The notes beneath the pieces are model-generated. The model worked only from the letters and a program-made list of their open reading frames with translations. It was not told where the DNA came from and searched no databases. From Ruminococcus sp. (GTDB lineage Bacteria; Bacillota; Clostridia; Oscillospirales; Ruminococcaceae): a stretch of DNA of 35,376 nucleotides. The stretch is from positions 1 through 35,376 of the forward strand of contig DNLQ01000130.1 of NCBI GenBank assembly GCA_003488415.1, written 5' to 3'. Of the stretch, positions 20,617 to 29,700 are shown piece after piece. The stretch's first letter is position 1; each line of letters begins with the position of its first letter. Both the position numbers and the translations under genes were made by a program.

Positions 20617-20645
20617 ATTATATACCAGATTTTGCTTTCTGTCAA
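20617..20645 (-). promoter_or_regulatory. Promoter of small RNA 2
   Basis: Minus strand TTGACA (20640-20645), 17 bp, TATAAT (20617-20622), perfect consensus hexamers. Confidence 0.7.
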
Positions 20646-20667
20646 GACTAACAGAAAGGAAAATAAT

Positions 20668-20928
20668 ATGTCAGACTTATTTGATGTAGCCACGGAAATC
20701 GAAGATGTCCTTATTGGCATCGAAAGGGCAAGAGCCGCAGCAGACCTTAGCTTAGAAAGGCTCGATAACGATATAATCGAGCTCGCAAAAGAAACACCTG
20801 TAACCTCTCACATCTCTTTTTGTGCAAGTTCTATTAGACTTTCTACCGACAGAATCTTTGAAGAAATGAAGAAGTTGGGACAGCTCACTGAAAGCCTTTA
20901 CGCTATCAGCAAGGGGGCTAAAAGATGA
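20668..20928 (+). CDS. Small helical protein before Rha
   Basis: An 86-residue acidic, helical protein (MSDLFDVATEIEDVLIGIER, RLSTDRIFEEMKKLGQLTES). AAAGGAAAATAAT precedes the ATG. It overlaps the Rha gene by four bases (ATGA), so the two are coupled. No family recognised; by association it could regulate or partner the Rha protein. Confidence 0.6.
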   Translation: MSDLFDVATEIEDVLIGIERARAAADLSLERLDNDIIELAKETPVTSHISFCASSIRLSTDRIFEEMKKLGQLTESLYAISKGAKR

Positions 20929-21470
20929 CTGAACTCATACTGACAAACCTCGGAGGAATTGAAGTCGTTGACAGCAGACAGGTTGCAGAAGCTATTGGAA
21001 AGAAGCATAAGGAACTTCTCAGAGATATTCGCCATTACAGCACATATCTTGCTGAGAGCAAAATTGCGCTCTGCGATTTTTTTATCAAAAGCGACTATAC
21101 AGATTCAACAGGAAGAACGCTCCCCTGCTATCTCTGCACCCGAAAGGGCTGCGAAATGATAGCAAATAAACTGACAGGTCAAAAAGGTGTAGTGTTTACT
21201 GCCCTATATGTGAACGCCTTTCACAATATGGAGCAGAAATTACAGCAGTCTCCAACACTCTACAGTGGAAAAGCTACCTCAGTCGGTGAAGTTGCAAGCC
21301 TTATCAAAACCCTTAGAGGGATCATGAAAGATCAGAAAAGTGAGCCCGAAAGGATCGCGCTCATGGCAAAAGGCGTTTGCGATCAGTTTGGTATTAAGCT
21401 TCCAGAGAGATTTGTTGAGCCAAAGCGTTGGAATGGTCAACTCGTTCTTGTAGGATTTACTGAAAAATGA
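20925..21470 (+). CDS. Rha-family phage regulatory protein
   Basis: A 181-residue protein. The N-terminal Rha domain reads VVDSRQVAEAIGKKHKELLR, RDIRHYSTYL, FFIKSDYTDSTGRTLPCYLC and TRKGCEMIANKLTGQKGVVF. A C-terminal region of 70 residues has a helical SVGEVASLIKTLRGIMKDQK segment. Rha proteins are phage antirepressor-like or host-interfering regulators. The gene ends just before the terminator at 21487. Confidence 0.88.
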   Translation: MTELILTNLGGIEVVDSRQVAEAIGKKHKELLRDIRHYSTYLAESKIALCDFFIKSDYTDSTGRTLPCYLCTRKGCEMIANKLTGQKGVVFTALYVNAFHNMEQKLQQSPTLYSGKATSVGEVASLIKTLRGIMKDQKSEPERIALMAKGVCDQFGIKLPERFVEPKRWNGQLVLVGFTEK

Positions 21471-21486
21471 TTCAATAAACACAAAA

Positions 21487-21519
21487 TCCCCCTCCGAGGC
21501 AAATTCCTCAGAGGGGGAT
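21487..21519 (-). terminator. Strong terminator of the leftward moron
   Basis: ATCCCCCTC-GAGG / CCTC-GAGGGGGAT hairpin, followed on the minus strand by TTTTGTGTTT. It ends transcription of 21522-21926 and may also stop the Rha transcript from the other side. Confidence 0.8.
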
Positions 21520-21521
21520 GC

Positions 21522-21926
21522 TCAGTTATAGTTATCGCTGCCGAGCACGTTCAGATGCCGGCTGTAGCGCTTGGGGATGTTGATGCCCACAAGATATCCG
21601 ATAGAGTGGAGAAAGCCGGAAATTACCGCAAATCCGTCCTTATAGAAAGCCTCTATCCGCTTGTCTTTGAAGGGGATGTTCTTATAGTCCGGCGGACACA
21701 CAAAGGTCCAGTCAGCGCCGCTCCTGTCCAGAACAATGCGGAAAAAGCTGTCGATATCCGTGTCTTTGCGTCCGACCTTAGAGAGCAGGATATGGTGTTC
21801 CATTGCCTCGTCTATCTGGCTGATTATAGCCTCTTTCCCGTCGAAGGAGATGAGTGCCAGCAGCGGCTCATCCTCGTTTATAGCCCTGTCCACGGCTTCA
21901 GCAGTCGGGTATTTTATGATGTTCAT
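21522..21926 (-). CDS. Moron-like 134-residue protein
   Basis: Soluble protein with AVDRAINEDEPLLALISFDG, EAMEHHILLSKVGRKDTDID and VCPPDYKNIPFKDKRIEAFY. I do not recognise it. It has its own near-consensus promoter (21955-21984) at the end of the lysin gene, a good AAAGGGG site and its own terminator. That is the layout of a lysogenic-conversion moron such as a superinfection-exclusion or defence gene. Confidence 0.7.
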   Translation of the reverse strand: MNIIKYPTAEAVDRAINEDEPLLALISFDGKEAIISQIDEAMEHHILLSKVGRKDTDIDSFFRIVLDRSGADWTFVCPPDYKNIPFKDKRIEAFYKDGFAVISGFLHSIGYLVGINIPKRYSRHLNVLGSDNYN

Positions 21927-21954
21927 TTCCGCACCCCTTTCACTTTCTGCTTAC

Positions 21955-21984
21955 ATTATAGCACAGCGGTCCGGATAAAGTCAA
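21955..21984 (-). promoter_or_regulatory. Promoter of the moron after the lysin
   Basis: Minus strand TTGACT (21979-21984), 18 bp, TATAAT (21955-21960). It lies directly after the lysin stop codon and before the ribosome site of the gene at 21522-21926. Confidence 0.6.
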
Positions 21985-21987
21985 GCA

Positions 21988-22686
21988 TTACTGTTCCTCC
22001 AGCAGTCCCGAATACAAATGGTCATCCAGCTCCACGGTGACCTTGAGGGACTTCTTCTGCGGTTCAGACGGCTTGGCGAGACCATTCTTGCCGGAATCCC
22101 TGATGATCTTCGGGTAATCCAGATAGCACTCATCGAGGTCTGTATTCCCGGTGATTCCGGCGATGCTGCCGGTGTTGGACTTCTGCCACATGCCATAAGC
22201 GCCGGAATATGTGGGTTTCTGAACGCCGTAATTCGCCACCCAGACCGTGAAACGCTGCCTGATATAGTCAGTGGTGCAATGCTCAAGGCTGTATGCCGAC
22301 ATATAGAGTCCGGCATAGTAGCCGGCTTTTTCGAGTTCGAGCAGGAAAGCGCTGATGATCGCGCTGACCTTATCGCGTCCGAGAGCAATGACCTTCTGCT
22401 CTTCCACGTCGATATATATCGGGTATTCAAACTGCCTGCCTTTGAGCACCTGAATGCAGACAGCAGCCTCTTTCCGTGCCTCATCCTCGTTCATTGCGTA
22501 GCTGTACCAGTAAGCGCCGCAGGGTATCCCGGCTTTCTTGGCACCGGAATAGTTCCTCTCGAATTTCTTGTCCTTCTGAGTGATCTCCCTGCCGTATCCT
22601 GCACGGATCACAACAAAGTCAGTCCTGACCTTGCTCCAGTCTATGTCGCCCTGCCACTCAGACACATCAATGCCGTTTTTAGTCAT
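21988..22686 (-). CDS. Endolysin, GH25 muramidase
   Basis: A 232-residue protein. GH25 lysozyme motifs are GIDVSEWQGDIDW at the N-terminus, FVVIRAGYG, YWYSYAMN, and PIYIDVEEQ, which carries the catalytic Asp/Glu pair. WVANYGVQKPTYSGAYGMWQ closes the barrel. The last 35 residues are a charged tail (KKSLKVTVELDDHLYSG) that could bind the wall. The start at 22686 uses the AAAGGAGGG site and overlaps the holin stop. Confidence 0.93.
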   Translation of the reverse strand: MTKNGIDVSEWQGDIDWSKVRTDFVVIRAGYGREITQKDKKFERNYSGAKKAGIPCGAYWYSYAMNEDEARKEAAVCIQVLKGRQFEYPIYIDVEEQKVIALGRDKVSAIISAFLLELEKAGYYAGLYMSAYSLEHCTTDYIRQRFTVWVANYGVQKPTYSGAYGMWQKSNTGSIAGITGNTDLDECYLDYPKIIRDSGKNGLAKPSEPQKKSLKVTVELDDHLYSGLLEEQ

Positions 22687-22873
22687 TGTCATTTCCCTCC
22701 TTTTTTGATTTTTCACGCTGTGTTCCGAAATAAAAGCCGATAACCATTGCGTATACCGACATGAATATCTGCGGATCTATTTCACCGCATACTGCAAGAT
22801 ATGTAAATGCACCGGTAAGCGTGAAGGTAACCAGTGTTTTTACGTCGATGAGCTTAGCAATTCGCTCTTTCAT
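22679..22873 (-). CDS. Holin
   Basis: A 64-residue membrane protein with two hydrophobic segments (TLVTFTLTGAFTYLAVCG and FMSVYAMVIGFYFGTQ) and a charged C-terminal tail (REKSKKEGND). It is just upstream of the lysin and overlaps it, typical of a lysis cassette. ATG 22873 has AAGGAG ten bases upstream. Confidence 0.85.
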   Translation of the reverse strand: MKERIAKLIDVKTLVTFTLTGAFTYLAVCGEIDPQIFMSVYAMVIGFYFGTQREKSKKEGNDND

Positions 22874-23090
22874 GCCGTTCACGCTCCTTCAGAGTTATCT
22901 CCACCGCTGTCAGACGTTCGTTCAGGTGATTGTGCGCGTCGATGCGCTCGCCCTGCCGTTTCAGTTCCTCTTTGACACCGTCCAGCTTCGTGCTCAGAAC
23001 TGCCACCTGCTTGTTGTTGCTGACTACTGAGCCGAGGAATCCGCCGGCTGCCGCTATGACCGCAATGACTATGTCCGTCCAGTCGCTCAT
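22854..23090 (-). CDS. XhlA-like membrane protein
   Basis: A 78-residue protein. The N-terminal 25 residues are hydrophobic (DIVIAVIAAAGGFLGSVVSN), then a coiled coil (LSTKLDGVKEELKRQGERID, LTAVEITLKERERHE). This is the pattern of hemolysin XhlA/holin-associated proteins in reversed order. It overlaps the holin start. Likely part of the lysis cassette. Confidence 0.7.
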   Translation of the reverse strand: MSDWTDIVIAVIAAAGGFLGSVVSNNKQVAVLSTKLDGVKEELKRQGERIDAHNHLNERLTAVEITLKERERHERANC

Positions 23091-23776
23091 GCTCCGCCTC
23101 CAAGTTCCTTTATCATAGCGTACAGTTCCGCATTTGTCGGGACGTATGGCTTGAAGTCCGGCGATATATCATACAGGTCTTTCAGGCAGCACATGGGATA
23201 GAGCGTCAGATCATCGAATACAGCTGAACCCTTTATCCAGATGCGGAAAACATAATACTTGTATGCACCGTTGATAGTTACCTCCACATCGCTTGCGGAA
23301 TTTGCGAGCAGATTCAGCTGCAAGTCATCATTATAGCCATAGAACTGTATGCGGACATTATCACTGCCCGAGCCTTTCATGATGTACACGCCGTCCTGAG
23401 TGAAGGGATTCTGTTTATTGTCCGTCGTTGACGCAGCACTTCCCCAGAGGTCAAACACGAGCACGGTATTAGATGAGCTGCTGTTGGTTCCGCTGATAGT
23501 GATAGTTCCGTCATCGTTCGGCGTCGCCGTCACTCCGCTTTTGGTCGTCGCCGGGAAGCCTAAGATGATCCGGTTCTTCGGTCCGGTGTCGATCACGCTT
23601 TTCAGTTTGGCAGATATGGAATCTGTTTTCGTGTCAAGTGATGAGACCGCTGAATCCGTATCCGCAAGAGCCGTGTCCAGCTTGTCCATATTCTCAGTTA
23701 TCACCGACATGTCGAACTTGTCAGTGTGATCTTCCTGCTTCCCGAGATCATAGTTCGGTGTATATGTAACTCCCAT
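23087..23776 (-). CDS. Tail fibre or appendage protein
   Basis: A 229-residue protein. The N-terminal 65 residues form a coiled coil with repeats (VITENMDKLDTALADTDSAV, SSLDTKTDSISAKL), then a beta-sandwich of 140 residues (GFPATTKSGVTATPNDDGTI, FDLWGSA) with the look of a carbohydrate-binding module. It lies after the Tal-like gene and overlaps both neighbours. It probably contacts the cell surface. Confidence 0.75.
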   Translation of the reverse strand: MGVTYTPNYDLGKQEDHTDKFDMSVITENMDKLDTALADTDSAVSSLDTKTDSISAKLKSVIDTGPKNRIILGFPATTKSGVTATPNDDGTITISGTNSSSSNTVLVFDLWGSAASTTDNKQNPFTQDGVYIMKGSGSDNVRIQFYGYNDDLQLNLLANSASDVEVTINGAYKYYVFRIWIKGSAVFDDLTLYPMCCLKDLYDISPDFKPYVPTNAELYAMIKELGGGA

Positions 23777-25191
23777 TATTTTCCCTCCAGTTCATTGATT
23801 TCACGCTCTTCGAGGTCGCTCACCCTAAAAGTCTCCATGCCGGATATAGATACGGACATCTGCCGCGTGTCGGATGCAAATAGCGCTTCCCTGACCGCAC
23901 GCAGTTCCTTTTCAGCCGCTGATGTACCCGAGGTTATAGTGCCAGCTTTGTATTTCGGACGTATCAGGGACGGATTAAAGCTGCCCAGTGTCATTTTCAG
24001 ACAGTCGCCTGTGAGATGATCCCGTCGAACGCTCACTATCTCCTGCTCCGTAGTCGTCGCAAGAGGCTCGCAGTATATCGTTCCCCGGTCGCCTACATCA
24101 CAGTCTTGCAGACCGATGAAGTCACTGTATACAGGATCGTCCCGGAGAGATGCTGTCTCTATCTCAAAGCTGACTTTCGGAGTGCTTATCTGCATCCAGA
24201 GTGCGAATCCGTCATCCATAAGCCGCTGCATGTCCTTCTCACTGTACGAGAAAGACGCAAACCGTGCCTTGTGGTGATGGAGCGGATAGCTGCCGCTCAC
24301 ATAGGACACTGACCACATATTCCCGAAATTGTCCTCACAGCGCAGGAAGGTGCATAGTTCTTCGTAGCTCACCTGAGGTGAAAACGCCGTCATTTCGCTG
24401 CCGTACCGGATGTAGAATGCCCTTTCGGATGCCCCCTCCATGCGCTCATTCACCGACCAGCGGAAGTTATCACGATAGAGTTCACCGCCGAGACGGTTCA
24501 CAAGACTGCTGTCATCGCCGAGAAAAGCTGCCGCCTGTGATATGCCGTGAAGGTCAAGTTCTACAGGCTGCTCCGGGCGGATATCCGAAGTTCCGGTGAA
24601 TCTGTACTCATCGAAGCCTTCGGAAAGGTCAAGAGTATACCGTCCTACAAGACTGATGAATCCGTTGCCGTTTCCGGCGAGTCCTCGGCATTTCAGCACC
24701 AGACGGTCTGCAAGGTCATACCAGATATGCTTTGCATGGACTGTGATCTCCGCACTGTTCTCATCTATCACTGGCTTCTGATCGTCGATGCGGAAGAGCT
24801 GTCCGTCTATTTTGAGGATGTTCTGAGCAGTGAGATGCCGCCAGCGTCCCCAGTCGTCGAGCGGATGTGTCAGCTCCACGTCCCAGCGCCCGTTGAGTTC
24901 CTTTTCGCTGACGCAGTATGTCGGACTGAGTATCGCAAGACCGTTACCGTGAAAGCCGTCCTGCGGCTCGCTCATGTCGTAGACTCTTATGACGTGCTCC
25001 CGTATCAGAGGTGTAAGGACTATAGGACGCGGCAGCATCCCCGGGATAAGCTTGTTGTAGGGGAATCCGTCGTTCACGTCGGCATCGATCCGCCAGAGCG
25101 CGTCAGGGAATGGTCGCTGCATCGCCTTCTCCGGCACCGCGATGAAGTCAGTATTGGTCGGGAATCCGTCTTCTCCCATTATCCACGCCAT
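23776..25191 (-). CDS. Tail-associated Tal-like baseplate protein
   Basis: A 471-residue protein. After a distinct N-terminus, residues from about 70 on hold the gp44/Tal pattern: IRVYDMSEPQDGFHGNGLAI, LNGRWDVELTHPLDDWGRW, FRIDDQKPVIDENSAEITVH and AKHIWYDLADRLVL, then RRDHLTGDCLKMTLGSF. These proteins cap the tail tip, and some carry wall endopeptidases; no clear peptidase domain is visible here. ATG 25191 is preferred over TTG 25200 because AGGAG is nine bases away. Confidence 0.85.
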   Translation of the reverse strand: MAWIMGEDGFPTNTDFIAVPEKAMQRPFPDALWRIDADVNDGFPYNKLIPGMLPRPIVLTPLIREHVIRVYDMSEPQDGFHGNGLAILSPTYCVSEKELNGRWDVELTHPLDDWGRWRHLTAQNILKIDGQLFRIDDQKPVIDENSAEITVHAKHIWYDLADRLVLKCRGLAGNGNGFISLVGRYTLDLSEGFDEYRFTGTSDIRPEQPVELDLHGISQAAAFLGDDSSLVNRLGGELYRDNFRWSVNERMEGASERAFYIRYGSEMTAFSPQVSYEELCTFLRCEDNFGNMWSVSYVSGSYPLHHHKARFASFSYSEKDMQRLMDDGFALWMQISTPKVSFEIETASLRDDPVYSDFIGLQDCDVGDRGTIYCEPLATTTEQEIVSVRRDHLTGDCLKMTLGSFNPSLIRPKYKAGTITSGTSAAEKELRAVREALFASDTRQMSVSISGMETFRVSDLEEREINELEGK

Positions 25192-25192
25192 G

Positions 25193-25987
25193 TCAGTCAA
25201 CTCCTATGGGAAAGCCTATGGATGCGAGATATACAGCGTCCTGTAGCTGGGCAGAGGTGACTTCGTGCCACGCGCCGGCTGCGTCGAAAACATAATTTTT
25301 CTCCCGTTCCGTACCCTTGTCGTACCTGACGATAGTTGAACGGGCATTTGACCTCGGCAGTATCTCGCTGTAGCCTTCTGCACGGACAATTTCAACGAGA
25401 GAGTTGTCATTGTGAATGCCATAGTCACTATTGTAGAGCTGAGCGTTTGTCGCATCAATTACGATGTGGTTGTTTTCAAAATAACCTAAAGCAGACCGAT
25501 TATCATCTGAAATATATACCTTGCCGCTGCCAAGCTGCATTTTCAGATTCAGAGAGCAGTTTTTGAACCTCTCGTATTGTACACCGTCAAAAATGTAATG
25601 ATTATATGTTCCGCTTACTATCCCTGAAAATGTAACTCGTTGTATATTGCTGCCGCTTGATAGATTAATAAGAGCATGTGAATAATGCGACGAATCCTGC
25701 TTGCTCAGAAAATCCAAAAAGCTTATATCATGCACTGAATTGTACATATAGAATACACCATATTCACCAGCCGCATTAAAATACAAATTATGTATTTCAG
25801 CACCATTTCCATCAAGTTCTGTACAAGTACAGTATATTCTTCCGATTCCCTCCGGTGCAATGCTGTTCATATCCCAGACCGTATCATCAGCGACCTTGAC
25901 GTATGCACCGGATGTGCCTATCGCCGTCACGAAATCAGGCCATGTGTCCACGATATACGGATCGTTCTGCGTTCCTGTGCCTGTCAT
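25193..25987 (-). CDS. Beta-helix-like tail-tip protein
   Basis: A 264-residue protein. TGTGTQNDPYIVDTWPDFVT opens like other phage parallel beta-helix proteins, then repeated strand turns (GRIYCTCTELDGNGAEIHNL, HALINLSSGSNIQRVTFSGI, NCSLNLKMQL, ENNHIVIDATN). It ends in a small cap region. It lies between Dit and Tal, where it is likely to be a tail-tip or receptor-binding component. The start overlaps the Dit stop (TGATG). Confidence 0.65.
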   Translation of the reverse strand: MTGTGTQNDPYIVDTWPDFVTAIGTSGAYVKVADDTVWDMNSIAPEGIGRIYCTCTELDGNGAEIHNLYFNAAGEYGVFYMYNSVHDISFLDFLSKQDSSHYSHALINLSSGSNIQRVTFSGIVSGTYNHYIFDGVQYERFKNCSLNLKMQLGSGKVYISDDNRSALGYFENNHIVIDATNAQLYNSDYGIHNDNSLVEIVRAEGYSEILPRSNARSTIVRYDKGTEREKNYVFDAAGAWHEVTSAQLQDAVYLASIGFPIGVD

Positions 25988-26730
25988 CACAACCACCTCT
26001 CTCTCACATTTATCTGCATGGCGGTACAGTCTCCGGTATAGCGGATGTAGTTGGTGCCGGTATGCAGCAGAGGCATATCACCGGCGGTATACTGCGTCAT
26101 GCTGTATTTTGCACCGTTGCTGTCCTCATAGTAGATGATCGGGACTTCGCTGTCCGCAACTATCCACCAGTCCGCTGCCTCAGTGCCGGCTGCTGTTACC
26201 TCTGCCGGAATATCAATAGTAAGCTGCGAACCGTTCACATCTATTACAACTGAACCGCTACCGGGATGAAATCGCAGCTCAGGTTCGGAGTAAACGGACC
26301 CGCTGTTCATTATCTCTGTCCAGCCTGTCCCGGCTGATATCTCCGATATCGTCGGCTCTACCGCGTAGGCAAAGGGACTGAGACTGAAATGCACCGGAAG
26401 TTCGCCCATGAAGAGCGCCACCGCCTCCGGTGCAAGCTGCTGGACTTCGGCATTCAGATAAACGTCTTCCTCACCGGGAAGAACAAGCCTGCCTCTGCCA
26501 TGCAGCACCGAATATATGCTCCTGAGATTTTCAGGGGAAGCGTTTTCTATGACCGTCTCGATCGTCAGATCTGCACTCCTGTAGATGCCGGTACGCCGGA
26601 TGAGTTTCGATGTCCTGCCGGGGACTGATATCTCCCCAACTTCCTCCGCCCATGAAGGACGCACTACCGGCTTCGTGACAATCAGACCAAGCTCTTCACT
26701 GGAAATACCGTTCCAGAAGAATTCACTCAT
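25987..26730 (-). CDS. Distal tail protein Dit
   Basis: A 247-residue protein of the Dit/SPP1 gp19.1 type: FFWNGISSEELGLIVTKPVV, PGRTSKLIRRTGIYRSADLT, a LRSIYSVLHGRGRLVLPGEE hub region and a C-terminal galectin-like beta sandwich. It forms the hexameric hub joining tail tube and tip. It overlaps the tape-measure stop by four bases. Confidence 0.88.
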   Translation of the reverse strand: MSEFFWNGISSEELGLIVTKPVVRPSWAEEVGEISVPGRTSKLIRRTGIYRSADLTIETVIENASPENLRSIYSVLHGRGRLVLPGEEDVYLNAEVQQLAPEAVALFMGELPVHFSLSPFAYAVEPTISEISAGTGWTEIMNSGSVYSEPELRFHPGSGSVVIDVNGSQLTIDIPAEVTAAGTEAADWWIVADSEVPIIYYEDSNGAKYSMTQYTAGDMPLLHTGTNYIRYTGDCTAMQINVRERWL

Positions 26731-29700
26731 ATACCTTTTCCCTCCTCGATACGCCGCTGTTCCGCAGCCAGTCTTTCTGCCAGTCTTGTAACATCATAGT
26801 CCGATGAGACTGCCGCATTCACTGTGATGTTGTTGTATATCAGCTTCTTTGCACCGTCTCCGCTGCCAACGGGAGTATTCTTTGCCGTCCTGCTCAGAGG
26901 CGTTACCTTCACTCCGCCGTTGATGAGCTCGATGAGCTCAGGACCTGCCTCAGCCACTATGCCTGCTCCGGATATCCAGCCGCCGGCTGCTTTATAGTCA
27001 GTCTTTGAAACATACCCGATCTTATAGTCGCCTTGACCGCCATTATATAGTTTTGCATCCCAATCACTGCTGATATTGTGCGTCTGTAAGCTGTTTGTTG
27101 CCCACATGTACCTTGTTGACCAGCTCTGGAACTCGGTGCCGAACAGTTCACCAAGAGAAGCACCGTTTTCCAATGCCCACTTCACCATTCCGGAAGTATC
27201 CGGATAGAAATTGCTCAGTGCCTCCTGCACCTTTTTTTCGAACTCTTCATCATAGCTGCCGGCAGTGAGAAGACCTGAATCCGCGCCCCATTCAAGAAGG
27301 TCGAGGATATCAAAACCACGGTCTATCTGTGTCTGTACAAGCGTCTTGAAATCGGTGCTGAACATATCGCCCACGTCAAGACCGGAATCCTTTCCCCATT
27401 TCGCCAGTGCAGAGATATCGAATCCCTTGTCCAGCATATCCTGCACTCTGTCCATGAACTCGCGGCTGAATACGTCTCTCAGGTCGTCAACTGCCAGAGC
27501 ACCTGCCTCAACAGTTTCGCCGAGGGATGAAAGCGCCTGATCCACAGCATACTGACTGCCTGCGTCTATTGCAAGTTCCATATCCGCCAGAGATCTTGTG
27601 ACCATTTCCCGGAACTTTTCCTGCCGTTTCTGAAGATCTGACTCATGCTCCAGCGCGTAACGGTCACCATAGTCGGAATCGTAGAGGATGCTGCTGACTT
27701 TGCTGTAGTCTTCACTTGCGAACGCCGTCTCAGCCTCTCTGAGCTGCGATTCCCAGCCAAGTGATCCCTCATATACACCCTGATTCTCGGTCATTAGCCT
27801 TTGATTCATTATGATCTCAGCGGAAGTGTCTTTCCACTGCTCGGATATGTCATACAGTTCCTGAACTATCTGATCGTACTCTTCATCGCTCAGGTTTTCA
27901 TACTTCCGGTCAAATTGTGCATTATGCCCCCTTGTTACAGAAAGCCAGTAATCATCAGGAGCATGTGTTGTCATTGAACTGCCTGTAATTTCTTTGAACC
28001 GCTCATCAGCTTTCATAAATTCCGGATCCGACATCAGTTCATTCCTTTTAGCATACGCCTCCTGATAAGCAGTCCGTGCATCCGCCTGCACTTTTCTCTG
28101 CTCTGTAGCCTGAGACATGAACTCGTCCAGATACATTGAAGCCTTTTTCTTCTCGATGAGCTTGTCCACCTCGGCTTCCATGTCCTTGTACCGGTCTATC
28201 TGGTTGCCGGTCATGGTGTACTCAGTGCCAAGAGCGGTATTCAGTTCCCCGAGAAGGTATTCCGCCCTTTTCTTGTCAGCATCCCGCACTTTTCCGGTGG
28301 AATCTGTCAGCTTGTCAAGTTCCTTCCAGAGATCCTTTGTGCGTTCTGTTTCGGCGTTGATATCCCCTGCTCGTTTGTAGAAATCGTCCTTCATGGAATT
28401 GAGACTTCCGCGCAGACCGTCCACTGCATCCAGTTCTTCTTTGTACTGCTCTTCCATTTTCTCGGTGGCTGTGAGTTCGTCGTGCTGAGCGTCCGTCAGC
28501 CACTGGAGAGCTGTCGTGAGAAGTCCCACAGCACCGACCGCCGCAACGATAGCCCCCTGCGGTCCTGTCATGGAAGTCAGCAGACCGACGAATTTTGCGG
28601 TCTTATCGTAGAGCTTGTATGAAAGGTATGCAGCAGCAGCCGTCTTTATCAGCGGCATCAGTGCCTGCACCGCACTAATTACCTTCGGTACATTCCGTAT
28701 AGCAAAGCTCAGACCGTCAGCTCCGGCACGAAAGACCTTTGAAAGTGCACTCTGTATCTCCGGCATGTGCTTTGTTATGTACTGCACTCCTTCGCGGAGC
28801 ACCGGTTCCAGTTCCTTGGAGAGCGATATCTTCATACCGTCCACAGCGCTCTGCATTACTGTCATATCACCTTGCAGATTATCCATCATAGTCGTGGACA
28901 TATCAGTTGCTGCGCCGTCACAGTCTCTTATAGCACCGGAAAGCTTTTCCACATCCTCCGGCGCTGCATTCATAAGAGCAAGCCAGCCGGACAGAGCATT
29001 CGTGCCGGCGATAGTCTTGCCGTAGGATGTCTGCTGCTCATCTGTCAGCCCTTTCCACGCTTCTCTTGTCTCATTGAGAACGTCACCGAAGTCCCGGGCT
29101 GAGCCGTCAGCATTGTAGAACTGCACTCCGAGTTCCTCAGTCAGAGTGCCAAGAGCACCCAGACTGTTCTTACTTGCTCCGGCATCTGTGGAAAGTCTTG
29201 TTATGATAGAACGCAGCGCAGTTCCTGCCTGAGTTGATTTGATGCCGGCATTAGCCATAAGACCTATAGCCTCGGCAGTATCCTCAATGGAATAGCTCAT
29301 TGCGCCGGCAACGGGAGCGACATACTTGAACGTTTCGCCCATCATGCTGACATTGGTGTTCGCGTTGGAGGATGCAGCTGCAAGAACGTCCGCAAAGTGT
29401 CCGGCATTATCGGCGCTGAGTCCGAAAGCAGTCATAGCGTCTGTCACGATATCGGATGTCGTTGCCAGATCCTCACCGGATGCAGCTGCAAGTGAGAGTA
29501 TACCGTCTATACCGCCCAGCATATCCTCAGTCTTCCAGCCTGCCATAGCCATGTAGTTGAAAGCCTCTGCTGATTCTGAGGCAGTGAATTTTGTGGAAGC
29601 GCCCATTTCCTCAGCCTTAGCCGTCAGGCGCTCCAGTTCATCACCGGTCGCACCGGATATGGCAGCCACCTGAGACATGCCAGCCTCAAAGTCAGCTCCG

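Noticed and set aside
23400..25260. Long plus-strand frames opposite the tail genes.
   Set aside because: They are shadows of well-supported minus-strand tail genes and have no ribosome sites or recognisable motifs.
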